DNA from: Nematopogon swammerdamellus
Taxonomy: Eukaryota; Arthropoda; Insecta; Lepidoptera; Adelidae
DNA length: 64,000 nucleotides
NCBI GenBank assembly: GCA_946902875.1
Contig: OX336353.1
Location: 20,535,151 to 20,599,150, forward strand
Direction of reading: 5' to 3'
In this document: one piece after another, positions 11,636 to 24,389 of the stretch
How positions within the stretch are numbered: the stretch's first letter is position 1
Layout: every line of letters begins with the position of its first letter
Notes under the pieces: generated by a model
What the model was told of the DNA's origin: nothing
The model's database searches: none
What the model saw: only the letters and a program-made list of their open reading frames with translations
Program-made: the position numbers and the translations under genes

Positions 11636-12818
11636 GTTGCAATACACATACAAAGTCTGAAGCTCGCCATACGTCGGTGTGAAAGATTTAACAGAATGAA
11701 CATGATAAAAAATTATTAAGGAACAAAAATTAGAAACCTATTTGGTATAAATCAAAATCAATAACATAATATTTCAATAACAAACGAATACAAAAATTGC
11801 ATAATTGAATAATTGAATAATTGATTGGTTGCTGTGCTGAGAGTTGAAAAGTGCAGTAGACAGAGCAATATTCACTTCCTCGCGAAACCACGCTCAGTGA
11901 GGTACCATGTCGACATATTTCTGTACTATTACTGTATATCCATTCCTTACATACTCACTCAAATGAACTGCAGATCGAAAAAACTTTAAAGACTAGTTTA
12001 CAGGAGTGAGGGTCTATAAATTCTCCCCTCACACCATACAAATCAAACTCTTAAAGCCCCTAATTTATGTTGAATCTCACCTGTACAATAGCCACCTTTT
12101 CACTTATGTACAGACTATCTAAAATCTTCTAATGTCCTTGGTTCTTGACAGGGGTCTTCGGTCCCTGAAAACCACAAGGTTTGCCGTATGCTACGAGTAT
12201 TATTATGTATGTGGATCTATAAAGTGGGGCTTCCCTTTTAAGCCTGTTTCACCAATGCCATAGAATGTCTAATTTCATGCGCTCAAAATAGAGAAGGCTA
12301 TGGCTCAGCGGAGTGGGGAGGGTCGCGAGACAAAGCCGGCGCGAGGCAGTTTCCTCTTTACTAGAGCGGGATGGAATTCACCACGAGGCACTTACGATAA
12401 AACAAAGCGAAGGCGAATAATGCGCAAATCTTTTTTTATTTTAATAAGTATGAAAAATTTTAGCTTTGTGACTTTTTTAAATTATGGTTCACTCAAGAAT
12501 ATTAAATTGTATTTGGAGAAAAATTATAAAAAATGTACATTAATTCTTTATATTTTTACAGTAGAAATTGCTGTAAAAATAGAGGAATATTCGGATTTTT
12601 TTTCTATCGAGTGAAGTTGCTTGCTGTTTCAACCTTTTGGTTCACTAAAGATAATCCTGTAGATCAAAAACCGAAAACATCCCCTATACCTATTTATAAC
12701 TTTTCACAAGTGTGCATCAATTCGAAAGTACAGACACATACAGATGACCCGGGTTGGTGTTCTGTGTCCCGTGTCTAACAACAAAGCGGAAAATTAAAGA
12801 AGCATTTCATGTCGGCAG

Positions 12819-15355
12819 TGACGAGTTGACGCTGGAAGGCATCAAGCAGTTCTTCGTGGCGGTGGAGCGCGAGGAGTGGAAGTTCGACACTCTGTGCGAC
12901 CTGTACGACACGCTGACCATCACCCAGGCGGTCATCTTCTGCAACACCAAGCGCAAGGTGGACTGGCTGACGGAGAAGATGCGCGAGGCGAACTTCACCG
13001 TGAGCTCCATGCACGGCGACATGCCGCAGAAGGAGAGGGACAACATTATGAAGGAGTTCCGCTCGGGACAGAGGTGAGCCTCATTCTAGTCGAACTTACA
13101 GTGTTTTTTTTTTTATTTAATACGGTATGGGTGGCTGGGTCGGAGGGGCCAAAGCGCATGCTCCGACCAGCCAATATCACCTCCGAGAAGGTAGATGCCA
13201 TACCGGAGACTTCCCTGGATTGCTGGCTATACTGGACTAGAGGAGAACACAACCGAGGTTGCTATGCGGCCATCTCACATCCAGTACGGTGGTACCAACC
13301 CAGTCGGCTACAATTTGAGACTACCACCTAGTAAGTGGCAAGGGAAGGGGCCTACAGCTGTCAGTCTAACATAAAAATGTTCAGTTATTTTACTTCTGAC
13401 ATATATGTAATTATATCTACCGCTAGGTTGGCATCGTCACATGCTGTCATATTTTCACATGGGGCATAATATTTTCCCCATAATAGTGGAAAATAAATTA
13501 CGAATAGGTACGTTTCATACAATTTGAGAAACGCAGCATACATGTACCGTGTGGGGCCGGTACTTTAAAAGAATAGCCCCACTGCATCTCTCCCCGTGTA
13601 TGTCGTAAAAGGCGACTATGGGATATGACCCCTTCTTATATTACTAGGTGATAGGGTTTAACCCGCCCGCGTTGGTACCACCGCACTGAATGAAAGGTCG
13701 GTCGAAACGGCTATGTAAATAGTTTGTGTTTTCCGTCCAGTTCAGTGTAGCCGGCACGACCGAAGGGAAGCACTGACGTGGCACCAAGTTCACCCGGTGT
13801 TATGGGCTGACATCACGGATGTTGAAGGTGATGTAGTCAACCGTGTCAGATTCCATAAAAAAAAAAAATAGGTTGGCATCATCACATGCTGTCATATTTT
13901 CACATGAGGCATAATATTTTCCCCGTAATAGTGGAAAATAAATTATGAATAGGTACGTTTCATACAATTTGAGAAACGCAGCATATCGGGCGCCGGATGC
14001 ATGTCAGGCGATGCGTGTCAGACTTGATCAGCCTCCGTTCGTGAACTTAAGCCCACCTGGGCGCAGTCAGAACTTGGGTGGGTGATCGTTGAGGCTGACT
14101 GTGGTTTTAATTCCACGTAACACTGTAGGTCCCTTTCCTTCTTACCTTTCTATGTGGTACAAACCCCCCGGGTTGATATGCACTGAATGAAAAGTGTATA
14201 TGTAAATAGTTCGTGTTTTCTGTTCAGTTCAGTGTCGCAGACACGGCCAAGGGGAAGCACTGACGTGGCACCTAGTTCACTAAGGTGTTAGGGGCTGACA
14301 TCACGGGTGTTGGTTGATCCCACCATGTCATTTGAAGAAAAAAAATCAAACCAATCCCACTTCTATTGTCGTTCAATAATGTATTTTAAAGATGCGGATC
14401 TGGATATATAATATCATTACTCTGTAGCTTGTTTCTAAAACAGCGTGAAAAAAGTCTTGGCTACCTGACCGTTTAAGTTTCGTTGCAGCATGTCTACTAG
14501 GTCATATTTGTCTGAATTGTAGTTAATTAGTCTAGCTAAATTTAATTTCTTGTTTGTTTTGTTTTTTTTTTCTCTGTATTTTTAGTGTTTATTAGTACCT
14601 AGTAGTTGGTAGTTTGGTTTTATTTTATTTTATACTTGGAATATTTATTGTAAATATTATCATTGTTTTTTGTTAGCCATTAAGTTCATTGTGTGCTTTA
14701 AATTTTGGAGAGTTGACTGATTTTGAAATGTGGTGAGAAATTTGTGTATTGTGTCAACTACTCTGTTGAAGTAATTTTTTTTTTTTTATGGAATCTGACA
14801 CGGTTGGCTACTTCACCTACAACATCCGTGATGTCAGCCCATACCCAGAACACTGGGTGAACTTGTTGCCACGTCAGTGCTTCCCTTCGGTCGTGCCGGC
14901 TACACTGAACTGGACGGAAAAACATAAACTATAAACATAAAGCTGTTTCGACCGACCTTTCATTCAGTGCGGTGGTATCAACCCGGGCGGGTTAAACGCT
15001 AATGTAAGAATTAATATAAGAAGGGAGTCATATCCCTTAGTCGCCTTTTACGACATACACTTCTATTGTCGTTCAATAACGTCAAAATGTTGAATGTGGC
15101 AGTCGCGTGCTGATAACGACGGACGTGTGGGCGCGCGGCATCGACGTGCAGCAAGTGTCGCTCGTCATCAACTACGACCTGCCCAACAACCGCGAGCTCT
15201 ACATCCACCGCATCGGCCGCTCGGGCCGCTTCGGTCGCAAGGGTGTCGCCATCAACTTCGTCAAGTCGGACGATATCAGGATATTGAGAGACATCGAGCA
15301 GTACTACTCTACGCAGATTGACGAGATGCCCATGAACGTGGCCGATTTAATATAA
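12819..15355 (+). pseudogene. eIF4A3: duplicated 3' exons of eIF4A3 (partial, promoterless)
   Basis: Exact copies of the last two eIF4A3 exons at 12819-13073 and 15103-15355 with intact splice sites, reading frame, stop and poly(A) signal. They encode only the RecA2 half ([10 protein letters not shown]... to ...PMNVADLI). No copies of the upstream exons or a promoter accompany them. Transcripts that read through the first poly(A) site could splice exon 3 (ending 3474) to the acceptor at 12819 and still give the same protein; otherwise this is a partial pseudogene. Confidence 0.85.
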
Positions 15356-15474
15356 GCTTTATAAGTTTACTCTATTGTAGCTATTGTGCGGTGTGAAGTT
15401 TTGATGAATAAAGTATTGGAATGAAAATTAAATCCTGACAACAGCATTGGAGACAGAAAAGGTTTCGCACTTAC

Positions 15475-15645
15475 CGGCGACGGCGTCACGGTGACACGGC
15501 GAAGGTACTTGATGGTGGCAAGTTTTTGGTCACGCTTCAAAGGACTCAAATAGACCAAATATTCGCGCAGGCTGTCAACACTTGGTTTGTTCAGTTGCGT
15601 CCGATTCTTGTGAATTTCAACATCCACCAGCGCCTTCTTTTCCAT
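15475..15645 (-). CDS. second copy of the orphan minus-strand exon
   Basis: Copy of the 8516-8686 exon in the second duplication unit, with the same ATG, frame and GTAAGT donor. Confidence 0.35.
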
Positions 15646-18600
15646 GGACTTTTAGTAATTTTGTACTTGTGCAGACATAGCATGTAGTATTGCGCATTAA
15701 GATAATAATACAGAGCTGCGGCTGTCAACGTGTCCATCTTGGGAGCGCAGCAAGGCAAATAAGGCAAACATGCAAGTTATTCGCTATTTGAGTCCATGTG
15801 TAGATGCCCGATTTGTGTATGTTTGTTGGCGCTAAAATGTTGACCAAATAACTGCGATAACATACGAATACGCTAAACCAAGTGAAGTGCCACCATTATA
15901 CATGTTTGTTGCACTGCTGTCGTGCCGTCTTTCTTCTTCTTTTTTTAATGATGGCAACCAAACGAATAGTGCCTCTGTTTATTACTGCCAGTATCCAGTG
16001 AAGCTGTCGCGTCGTCGTTGAATGTGGCGCAGCAGCAAGCGGTGCTGTCACGCGCAGTCTAGGCGCAAGTGACTATATAGTGACAGCAGTGATGCGAGTG
16101 TGATTTTAGGTTTTGTTGTCGTTGCTGATACATATTTAATGTGTCCGCAATACTGTTACCGTTTTCAAAATAAACACAGCTGCTATGTGTTTCTGTAAGT
16201 TCTTTCAATCTAAGTATGTAAAAAAAAAATATTATTGTAATAAATTTTATGAACAATTACTTTGTTTTATTGTCTTGACGAGAATTGCTTTGATTTAAAA
16301 AAAATTGGATACAAGAGTTCATTAAGTATTACTGGCCCAGTGCGAGTTCAATTAGCGCACAGAAGGTTCCTTTCCGTACCACAACGTAATTGGCCAGTTT
16401 TTATTATTTGTTGTTTTATCTGAGTTTATAATTGCACCAAGGTTGGCGCTTGCATGTATTACCTTTTTTACAATAGAGCAAAAACAAGAAAACAGAATAA
16501 GCATGTTTCTTGTATGGGGATCCCACTTAATTTTTTTTTAATATGATTTGTTGCTATATCCTCCAATGTCCTCCATAATATAACACATATTCTGTGAAAA
16601 TTTCTACCGGCTAGCTAATACGGTCCAAGAGATTGTAGCCATTTAAAGGTAGGACAGACGGCGGCGTTGGCTTAGTATTAGGCTTCCGTACCAGTACCAG
16701 ACTAATTGATACATTAAGTATCAAATTTATTTATTTATTTTTATTTATTTTTTGACATTGTACTACAACGTGGTATGAATATTTATAATTTACATGACTT
16801 GATACGATATGTATCAACAATTTCTGACAAAGGCTCTATACACCTGACTTTATTTATACTTTTACTTTTGATTTTATGTGGTCAGAATTATCAAGTTTAA
16901 ATTATAGTTATTCTAGCTCTCAAACTATATCTTAACTCTGTAAGCGGTGTCTATTGTGTAGCTAGTCACAATGTATTGTAATTGAAGACGTTAAAAAAAG
17001 AACCCTGCGAAGTTTCTTGCCCGCTCTTCTTTGTGGGTGTAATCGAACCGGATTGTAAAAACTAAACAGGACGAATTCAAGCGCAGTGTACTACCATACG
17101 AATGATGAATAAAGAATAAAGTACGATACGGAACCCTAAAAATATGGTTTTACACTATTGTTAAAAACATGCAACAGAGAAACCTGACTTGAAATGTTCC
17201 ATGCAGATGAACACAACATTAATATCAGTAAAACAATCATTCATTATTATCAATTTAATTGTTGTTTTCAGATTATCATATGTATAATAAGTAGATACTA
17301 CAGATGTATACATACATACATATAGCTTTTAACCTTGAAATGTCATGCTAAATAATTATATTACTCGTAATTGAAAGAAGGAAAAAAAACTGGCCAAGCG
17401 GGAGTCGAACTCGCACACTGAGGGTTCTGTATCGCCATGTCATGGTCAGTGCCACTCACGCCATCTATTTATTAGTTAAAATGCTTCATAATCTTTTCGG
17501 TATTTGGTAGATGGCTATACATATAGATGGATACACTTTTTAGTTTTTTATATGGGAACCCCACTGAATTTTTTACTTTTTCTTATTTCTGTTATTTGTT
17601 GTTATATCGGCCACAATAACACATATTCTGTGAAAATTTCAGCATTGAAGAGATACAGCCTTCGGACAGACAGACAGACAGACGGCGTAGGCTTAGTAAT
17701 AGGGATAGTAATAGGTAGGTAGTAATAGTAATAGGTACGACGGATACGGAACCCTAAAAAACAAGGCAGAAAGCTAAATGAAACAGTTTCTCAAGAACAA
17801 GAAAACTCCAGGCATTGTTACATTAATAATTTTATTTTAGTAAATAACTACATGGTGCCATAAGTATGATTTCTTTTACCCAAATAATCATCCCACAAGA
17901 CCAGCTCCACTTATTTTTATGAAATAAATGCAGAGTACACCTGTCGCAGGATAATGACAAAGCGGCGTGCTTGTGCTGTTGCGTCAGTCGGGTGAGATGC
18001 ACCAACCGGCAGTCGCCCTACCACCCGTAATCTGCATCAAACCTCAGGCGCGCCACCATTTACTCTTTGGCCACCATCTATATGGTGGCGCTAACACACC
18101 CGGCTTTCCTTATCCTGCGATATTTAGATCCTTCGATGTATAAAATATTGAGCCGTTCTGAACATTACTCAATCTACTTCTTTGACGTCATGTTCTGTTA
18201 CTTGTGTACTGAAGTATATTAATTATCTGACATTCACGGTCACAAACAACCGTCACGAAGCTTACTGCACCATCTTGCTGCCGGAGTCAGTGTCCAGGTG
18301 CCATGACAGGATTTGCCAGGGTTGCAGGGTTGGTTAGTTTATAGTTCAATGATGTCATTGTTACTTGTGTGCTCATTGACTGAGATGGAAAGCTAGTAGA
18401 GTGATTGATATGACATAATTGAAAAAATAACTGCTCCACAGTGGCAGCATGTGACTTTTAAAAAGTACGGTGGCAGTCAGAATCCGTGTGCTCAGTTCAA
18501 CCCAGGCGATGATAAATATTTTATTACATAAAAATTGACTCGACTTCCTAAAGTCTTGCAAGCATCAAATGAATTTATATGTACTATATAATATACATTT

Positions 18601-18801
18601 ATGGTAATTATTTAAATAGCACATTAATGAAGCAATGCAATGCATTTTCATAAAAAAAAATGTGAAGATATTTTCCAGGAGTTAGATAAACCTTTACCAA
18701 GAAAATAGTTGTAAGTAAATTAGGTAGGTACTTGTGATTCATTTCATTAATGTAACTCTGACGGTCAGACCACAGCAAATGGGTTATTGCATACCATAAA
18801 G

Positions 18802-19178
18802 CAGTGTTTTTCAATCTTTTTGAATACGCGACCCCTTTACAGGTTGAAAAATTCTCGCGACCCCCTTGGGCCATAGACAGAAAAAAGTTAGTAATTTAAA
18901 ACACTATGTTTATGATTTTCTCTATTTTCGTACCTATATTCATTATTACTATGTGAACTGACGTTATCTTCAATTCAACATTAAAACTAAATAAGAGAAA
19001 TAGACTTCTATTAGAAAACGATTTGATTGTTAACATTTCAGGAATAGCACCACGATTTGACAAATTTTTGAAAAATAAACAGGCCCATCCTTCTCACTGA
19101 AATTGTGTAATTTTTTTTTTTCCTTTTGCAGGCGACCCTTCGAGTAAGGCTTCGCGACCCACAGATTGAAAAACACTG
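18802..19178. mobile_element. hAT MITE with perfect 8-bp target duplication
   Basis: 377 bp. Termini CAGTGTTTTTCAATC and GATTGAAAAACACTG form a perfect 15-bp inverted repeat, flanked by CCATAAAG at 18794-18801 and 19179-19186. No transposase. The surrounding 18235-18790 shows no gene. Confidence 0.92.
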
Positions 19179-19529
19179 CCATAAAGGAATATTGCTATAT
19201 AGCAAAAAACTCAAACATAGAACGTAATTAGAAATAAGGACATGCTTGCAAGAAGCCCATCTAATAATATTGGTCAAATAAATAAAAATTATAAAATTCA
19301 CAAATAAAATATATAAATTTCTAACAGAAAAAGAACACAATCATCTATTTTTCCTAGTTTTTTTTAATAACAAAATTTTTTATAACTTACACAACAATTT
19401 AAAAGTAGGTCTCTTGTGGCAAAATAAATTAGAAATGAAAATAAAAGTACCAATTGCAGTAGAAACAGTGTCCATCAAGCGAGTGCCTGCACTATTTCTT
19501 CGTGTTTACCTACTCATTATAAACAGTAA

Positions 19530-19782
19530 GGATCAGCTCACACCGAGAAAAGACGTTACCCTACGCGGCGCCAAGAGGCGCGTCGCGAAGTGATCGACGC
19601 TGCTTGAAGCAACTTGTTTTCCCAACGCGTAGCGAGCCGTGCTTCGAGAAGTACCCTGTTCGCTTTGGTGCACTCACTAAAATTTTAACCTTTTTGTGTA
19701 GTAAACAAGTTCTATATTGTATCACTATCTTGAGAAGTGCGCTCATTTTCGAATTGCGTCGCGTTTCGTTGTGAGCTGACCC
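19530..19782. mobile_element. MITE, PIF/Harbinger-like (3-bp TAA target duplication)
   Basis: Ends GGATCAGCTCACACCGA and the complement of GGGTCAGCTCACAACGA form an imperfect inverted repeat flanked by TAA (19527-19529 and 19783-19785). 253 bp, GC-rich for the area. Assignment to PIF/Harbinger is an inference from the TAA duplication and GG start. Confidence 0.65.
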
Positions 19783-20008
19783 TAAGCATATTTGAATTCG
19801 CGTGTTCGGTGTATGATATCATATTACTACAGATTTAAAATTGTGTCTTAATATTTCTCCAGTATTAATTTCTTTGGTTTACTGAAGTATGAAAAATCAC
19901 ATCATTTAAGCACTCCATCTTCAAAGAAACATTCAGAAAATTTAAGGATAATCTCAGAGCAATTATTATTTTTTTTTATATGTTAGTACTAAGCGTACAT
20001 TACAATTC

Positions 20009-20170
20009 TTCATTAGATAGATGCAAAGCTGAAAATAAATCATAAATACGTCCCGATCTGGTTTCGAGCATGGCGACACTGGTAACACGTTGGCGGCTCG
20101 TGCAGGTCCAGGTTCGAAACCTGGTTGGGACACAATTTCTTTATTTTCGGTTTTGCATCTATCTAATGAA
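20009..20170. repeat. 162-bp inverted-repeat cassette with a tRNA-like core
   Basis: Arms 20009-20039 and 20140-20170 are inverted repeats matching at 29 of 31 positions (TTCATTAGATAGATGCAAA...). The core 20050-20131 has a 7-bp acceptor-like stem (GTCCCGA with TTGGGAC, one G-T pair) and a perfect 5-bp T-stem with loop TTCGAAA including the B box. D arm and anticodon arm do not fold canonically and there is no T33, so a functional tRNA is unlikely. Confidence 0.5.
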
Positions 20171-20842
20171 AAATAATCTCAGTGTTTAATAGCTTTACCA
20201 AGCATGAGCGGGGCTCGTCGCATAAAGAGATAGGGTTAAAAATCAATAATACAGGTAAGTATCGTTAACATAAAACATACTGGAATGTATTGTTCTGTCG
20301 TTTTGAAGGATGACAGCGGGTTCACATTGTATTTCGCTGACACAAGAATGTGAATTGTTAAGAGAATTGCAAAACAGAAAATACTGTTGTGACATATTGG
20401 TTAGAGTGGCCTCCAAGGAGAATATAGGTAGAGGTGTTGTACTAGCTATAATTTCTAGTAAAACATGTTTCGCCAGTAATAGCTGAGGGGTAAAACTTCG
20501 TAGTGCAACCAACAATGCCACACCCATTTCGTTGACATATCTCCCCCAGGTGGAGGTGATGTACCCACTTTGATTTGACCCTCTCTACCTATCTTCTTCA
20601 TGCTGCTGTTCTCTGTTAGAACAATCTCAATAGAAGCATTACTAAACAATGTTTATGAAGCTATTCTCAGCCCAATTCCATTCTATTAGTTAATGTTAAA
20701 TTATGTTGCACATACTGAAGCAGAGATTAGGCCGACCGCTAATTAATATTACAATCTAAAATATATTACAGAGCCTTTAATAAGGCACCACATCTTTGAT
20801 ATATAATACATTGAAAATGTAAGTGAACTGATCGCTTATATC

Positions 20843-21964
20843 CATACATCGGAATCCGCGGGGCACGAATGATTCAAGGTTGTTTAGTGATGGGACAATG
20901 TATCCACAAATATCGAAAATCGAACGTTATTTTAGAATAATATGAAATAATGTCGATTATTAAAACTAAGAGTATTTCTATAGAAAATAAGATATAATAA
21001 ACAAATGTTGTATTTACTTTGTAGGTACAATACAAATCTGTTCAAACCACAATATTAGTTTTATTAGTATGGAATAGAAAGAATTTGATTTTTTTTACCA
21101 ACTTACACGTGTTACATCATAATGATAATGAAGACTTTTTTGTTACTGTTATGAAACTGAATCGATTAGGCTATAAAAATCAACCACCTATTTTTTTATT
21201 TAAACACATAAAAAAATATTTTACATAAAAAAAAGGCCAAGGTCCAAAAAAATAGGTCTTACAAAATTAGTTCATAGTAAGCTAGGGGGGGTTCTGTATC
21301 GGAAATAGATCACTTTTGAAGAACAAAGAATTTTTTTTTTCACAAAAATTTTTTTTTTTTAATGTTAAATGTAAAAAAAAATTTTTCTTAATCGTTTCGG
21401 TTTCGTGCTAGGAACAAAAAAGTCTTCCAACACGTATATCTCTTTCTTTCAGAAATTGTGAAAAACCACAAGTTTAGTTTTATTAGTATGGAATAGAAAG
21501 AATTTAATTTTTTTTACCAACTTACACGTGTTACATCATAATGGTCATGAAGACTTTTTTGTTACTGTTATGAAAGTGAATCGATTAGGTTATAAAAATC
21601 AACCACCTATTCTTTTATTTAAATACCTACATAAAAAAATTTTTTATTAAAAAAAAGCCCAAGGTCCAAAAATTTTCATATAGGTTTTACTCCCTATATG
21701 ATACAGGGGGTTCTGTTAGCGTACTATGAACTAATTTTGAAAGACCTTATATAAATATGTATTATATTTACTTAATCGTTAACATAAAGTATACATGTTT
21801 ATATAAGTACTGTAGGTATATAAGTATTCAGGTCTGAAATATGACATGAATAAAATACAATAAACAAATAAATATGAGTATCGATAACAGTGTCGATTGT
21901 TTATTGATCGCAGTAGTCAATCCCTAACAAGGTCGTATTCGTGCCCCGCGGATTCCGATGTATG
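20843..21964. mobile_element. 1.1-kb DNA transposon relic with 28-bp perfect terminal inverted repeats
   Basis: Left terminus 20843-20870 starts CATACATCGGAATCCGCGGG; 21937-21964 is its exact reverse complement. Flanked by CTTATATC at 20835-20842 and 21965-21972. The 8-bp duplication fits hAT or P superfamilies. The interior is AT-rich without ORFs and carries a ~140-bp direct repeat (about 21055-21190 and 21475-21610). Confidence 0.88.
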
Positions 21965-22099
21965 CTTATATCCTTTAGTCAGTTAGCAGATTTTTTCCCT
22001 TTTACATTTCATTTTTTTTGGTGTACATAAAGAAGTAATTGCTAGGTAGTGATTCAGAGTTGCTTCCTCTTGCACTTTTTCTTTGAGACAGCAATAGTA

Positions 22100-22819
22100 G
22101 GGTAGAGTGGGGCTATTTCGCGGAAAATTCATGTTTTTTGGATTCCATTTCTTGCATTGTCAACCTTTACGTAGTTTAATTATTTTATCCTTCCAAATGG
22201 CTCTTTGGATATTCAATTGCAGCAAAAAAAAAATTATTAGTGAACTATTTATATTTTTAATAAATTCAAAACAAAAGGGTGTCAATGCCGGCGGAATAGC
22301 CCCACGGTGGGGCAATTCCGCCTGTCTCGTTTTTGAGCTGTATTTACCTTTGGAACTTTACTGGTCATATGCATAATTATGTCTAACCTCAGTAGGTAAT
22401 ACTGATTCTGATGATAAAATCCCGAGTTTTCGATATCGGCGAAATAGACCAGGTAAGTGAAGGTAGGAAAAAAAAGAAAAAAAAATTACATGCAACCTTC
22501 GATATATTGTATTCTAAAGTACTTATAATAGTTTCACACCATTTACACAAAAAACATATTTTTTTAAATGTCAGAAGTAACCAGTTAAACATGCCTCTGT
22601 TTTATTTTTGTTTTTGCGCGTTCAGTTTAAATTATTAAAAAGAAACCAACCTAGGCCAAGTTATAATTACTGCTAATTTGGAATAAATAAGGCATTGTAT
22701 TCATTGAAAAAAAGTTTCATGTCATTATCTTGAAAAAACAAAAAAGTTACAGCCATTCAAATGACAAAAACGGGTTGCCGGCGGAATTGCCCCACCGGCG
22801 AGATAGCCCCACCCCACCC
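22100..22819. mobile_element. MITE with G-rich inverted ends, TA-flanked
   Basis: Left GGGTAGAGTGGGGCTATTTC and the complement of the right end (GGGTGGGGTGGGGCTATCTC) are inverted repeats, each flanked by TA. The centre holds a second palindrome, GGCGGAATAGCCCCAC...GGCAATTCCGCC (about 22291-22322). It lies downstream of the UBE2J1 stop codon. Confidence 0.7.
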
Positions 22820-22968
22820 TATTACAATTTTTGTACGCTGTCTTTGTCGGTGCAATCGGAAGTAACTCGGAACCGTCCAGCCGAGTTAACTCAGGATAAC
22901 AATACTGCTACACCCATAAACTGCAGTGATGGACAGCGAGGTGCGACGGTGTGGACGGAGCGTACGAG

Positions 22969-23721
22969 TTAGGCCTCCGGCTCGGCGGGCGCGTACAGGC
23001 TCCAGCGGCGGTAAACGAAGATGCCGATAGCGCCGACCAGCATCGCCACCAGCACCTCCGTCAGCTGGTCGAGGAAGGACGACGTCGTCGACTCCAGCGC
23101 TGGACTGGGAGTCTCCGCCGCCACCTCCTCCACGGGGGGAGGCGGGCGCGCCGACTGCTCCGCCTCGCCCTTTAGAGCTATGTGGCTGATGACGGAGCGC
23201 TCCTCCTCCGACGGAGGCGTGGCGGCCGTGTTGGATAGCAGGGTGGAGGCGCGGCCGCACTGCGCGCACGCCCACGCTTGTGACTTCCTCGCGAGCAGCT
23301 TGCGCTCCGTCGGCGAGTAATCGAGCGAGCCGATGGTGCCCTCCGCCGGTGTGGGCATGAACGCGATGAGCGCGAGCAGCGCCGTGCGGATGGACCAGGA
23401 GGGCTGCCATGTCTCCGGGTGGTGGCCGGAGATGGAGAGGCAGATCTTCTTGTTCACCTCGAAGCGGCCGTTGGGCGTGAGCAGTATGATGTGCGGCGGC
23501 TGCATGGGATACTCTTTGGGCAGCAGGATGCGACCGTGGTACACGCCGCCCTCGAAGTCGGTGCCGGGCGGCCCGCGCACGGTGAAGTGCCACTCGAACA
23601 GGTTGTCGTCGAGCGGCCGCGCGCAGTACTCTTCTGTCGCGTCCGCCAGCTCCAGAGCCTCGCGCATCAGCCGCTTAACGCCGGGACACTTGGTGTTGTA
23701 ACGCTCGCTCACGTCGCCCAT
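22969..23721 (-). CDS. UBE2J1: UBE2J1-type E2 ubiquitin-conjugating enzyme (Ubc6 family), ER tail-anchored
   Basis: E2 enzyme of ER-associated degradation that accepts ubiquitin on its active-site cysteine and passes it to substrates with ER E3 ligases. Complete 250-codon frame starting MGDVSERYNTKCPGVKRLMR. UBC fold at residues ~10-155: LFEWHFTVRGPP, GGVYHGRILLPKEYPMQPP, then KKICLSISGHHPETWQPSW, the J-type active site with Cys94. Next come IGSLDYSPTERK, a low-complexity Pro/Glu linker (~170-210), and a C-terminal membrane anchor, VLVAMLVGAIGIFVYRRW (~224-241), with a very short luminal tail. The UBE2J1-type HHPETW context separates it from UBE2J2 with good but not absolute certainty. It is one exon with no intron, which may mean a retrocopy or lineage-specific intron loss; the frame is intact. 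Codon use is very GC-rich. Confidence 0.93.
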   Translation of the reverse strand: MGDVSERYNTKCPGVKRLMREALELADATEEYCARPLDDNLFEWHFTVRGPPGTDFEGGVYHGRILLPKEYPMQPPHIILLTPNGRFEVNKKICLSISGHHPETWQPSWSIRTALLALIAFMPTPAEGTIGSLDYSPTERKLLARKSQAWACAQCGRASTLLSNTAATPPSEEERSVISHIALKGEAEQSARPPPPVEEVAAETPSPALESTTSSFLDQLTEVLVAMLVGAIGIFVYRRWSLYAPAEPEA

Positions 23722-24389
23722 CGTGACCTACGTCCGATCAGCTCACTCGCATTCAATCAATCTAGGAAAATTATATCAAAACACTGTAATTTCACCACAA
23801 TTTAGTCACGCACGCTCAGCTTTCGCACATTTACACATCACACACACAAACCGAACCTATACTTCGATTATTTTCTGCATTAATTTGGAACCGCTTACTA
23901 GACCTCTCTCTATCATTCAATACGTTTAAAATAAGGACAGGACAAGACGGGACCAATAATCGTGGATCGGAACAGGCCAAATTTGACAACTGACAGCAGC
24001 TACAGCTGACATTTGAAATCATGAAGCATGTTTGTCACGTCACGCTCATTTGCCTTCACAGATTGACTTGATTACTGATTGATTTTATAATTAATTATGA
24101 TTGATTGATTATATAATTAATTATAGGTCCTAAGTCCTACTCCTAATGCTCCGGTTAACGCGACGGCCAATACTTTCGCCAAAGTGTAACTATTGTGTTT
24201 TGGTCAATGTGCATTGGCCAATATGAATTATTGACCAATATAATGGCCAACGAGTACACGGACACGGATGTCGATTTGATAGGTAGGTACAATGATAGTC
24301 TGGTCAGTGATGGTGGCAGGGACCGCGGGTTCGAGGCTCGCAAAAGACGGAGAAAAATATTATGTATTTCCTCTCTATCGTATATGCCT

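Larger units (their letters stand above)
11276..18234. repeat. tandem segmental duplication, copy 2 (6,959 bp)
   Basis: Second copy of 4317-11275. The junction reads ...CTGACATT|TTCACGATATAG and the right end reads ...CTGACATT|CACGGTCACA. Only a few bases are shared at the breakpoints, so a long flanking repeat did not obviously mediate it. Confidence 0.95.

Noticed and set aside
20050..20131. Functional tRNA gene
   Set aside because: Acceptor and T arms pair, but D and anticodon arms do not and no U33-anticodon arrangement is visible.
22886..23593. 235-codon minus-strand frame overlapping UBE2J1
   Set aside because: A frame-shifted shadow of the UBE2J1 exon with no recognisable domain.
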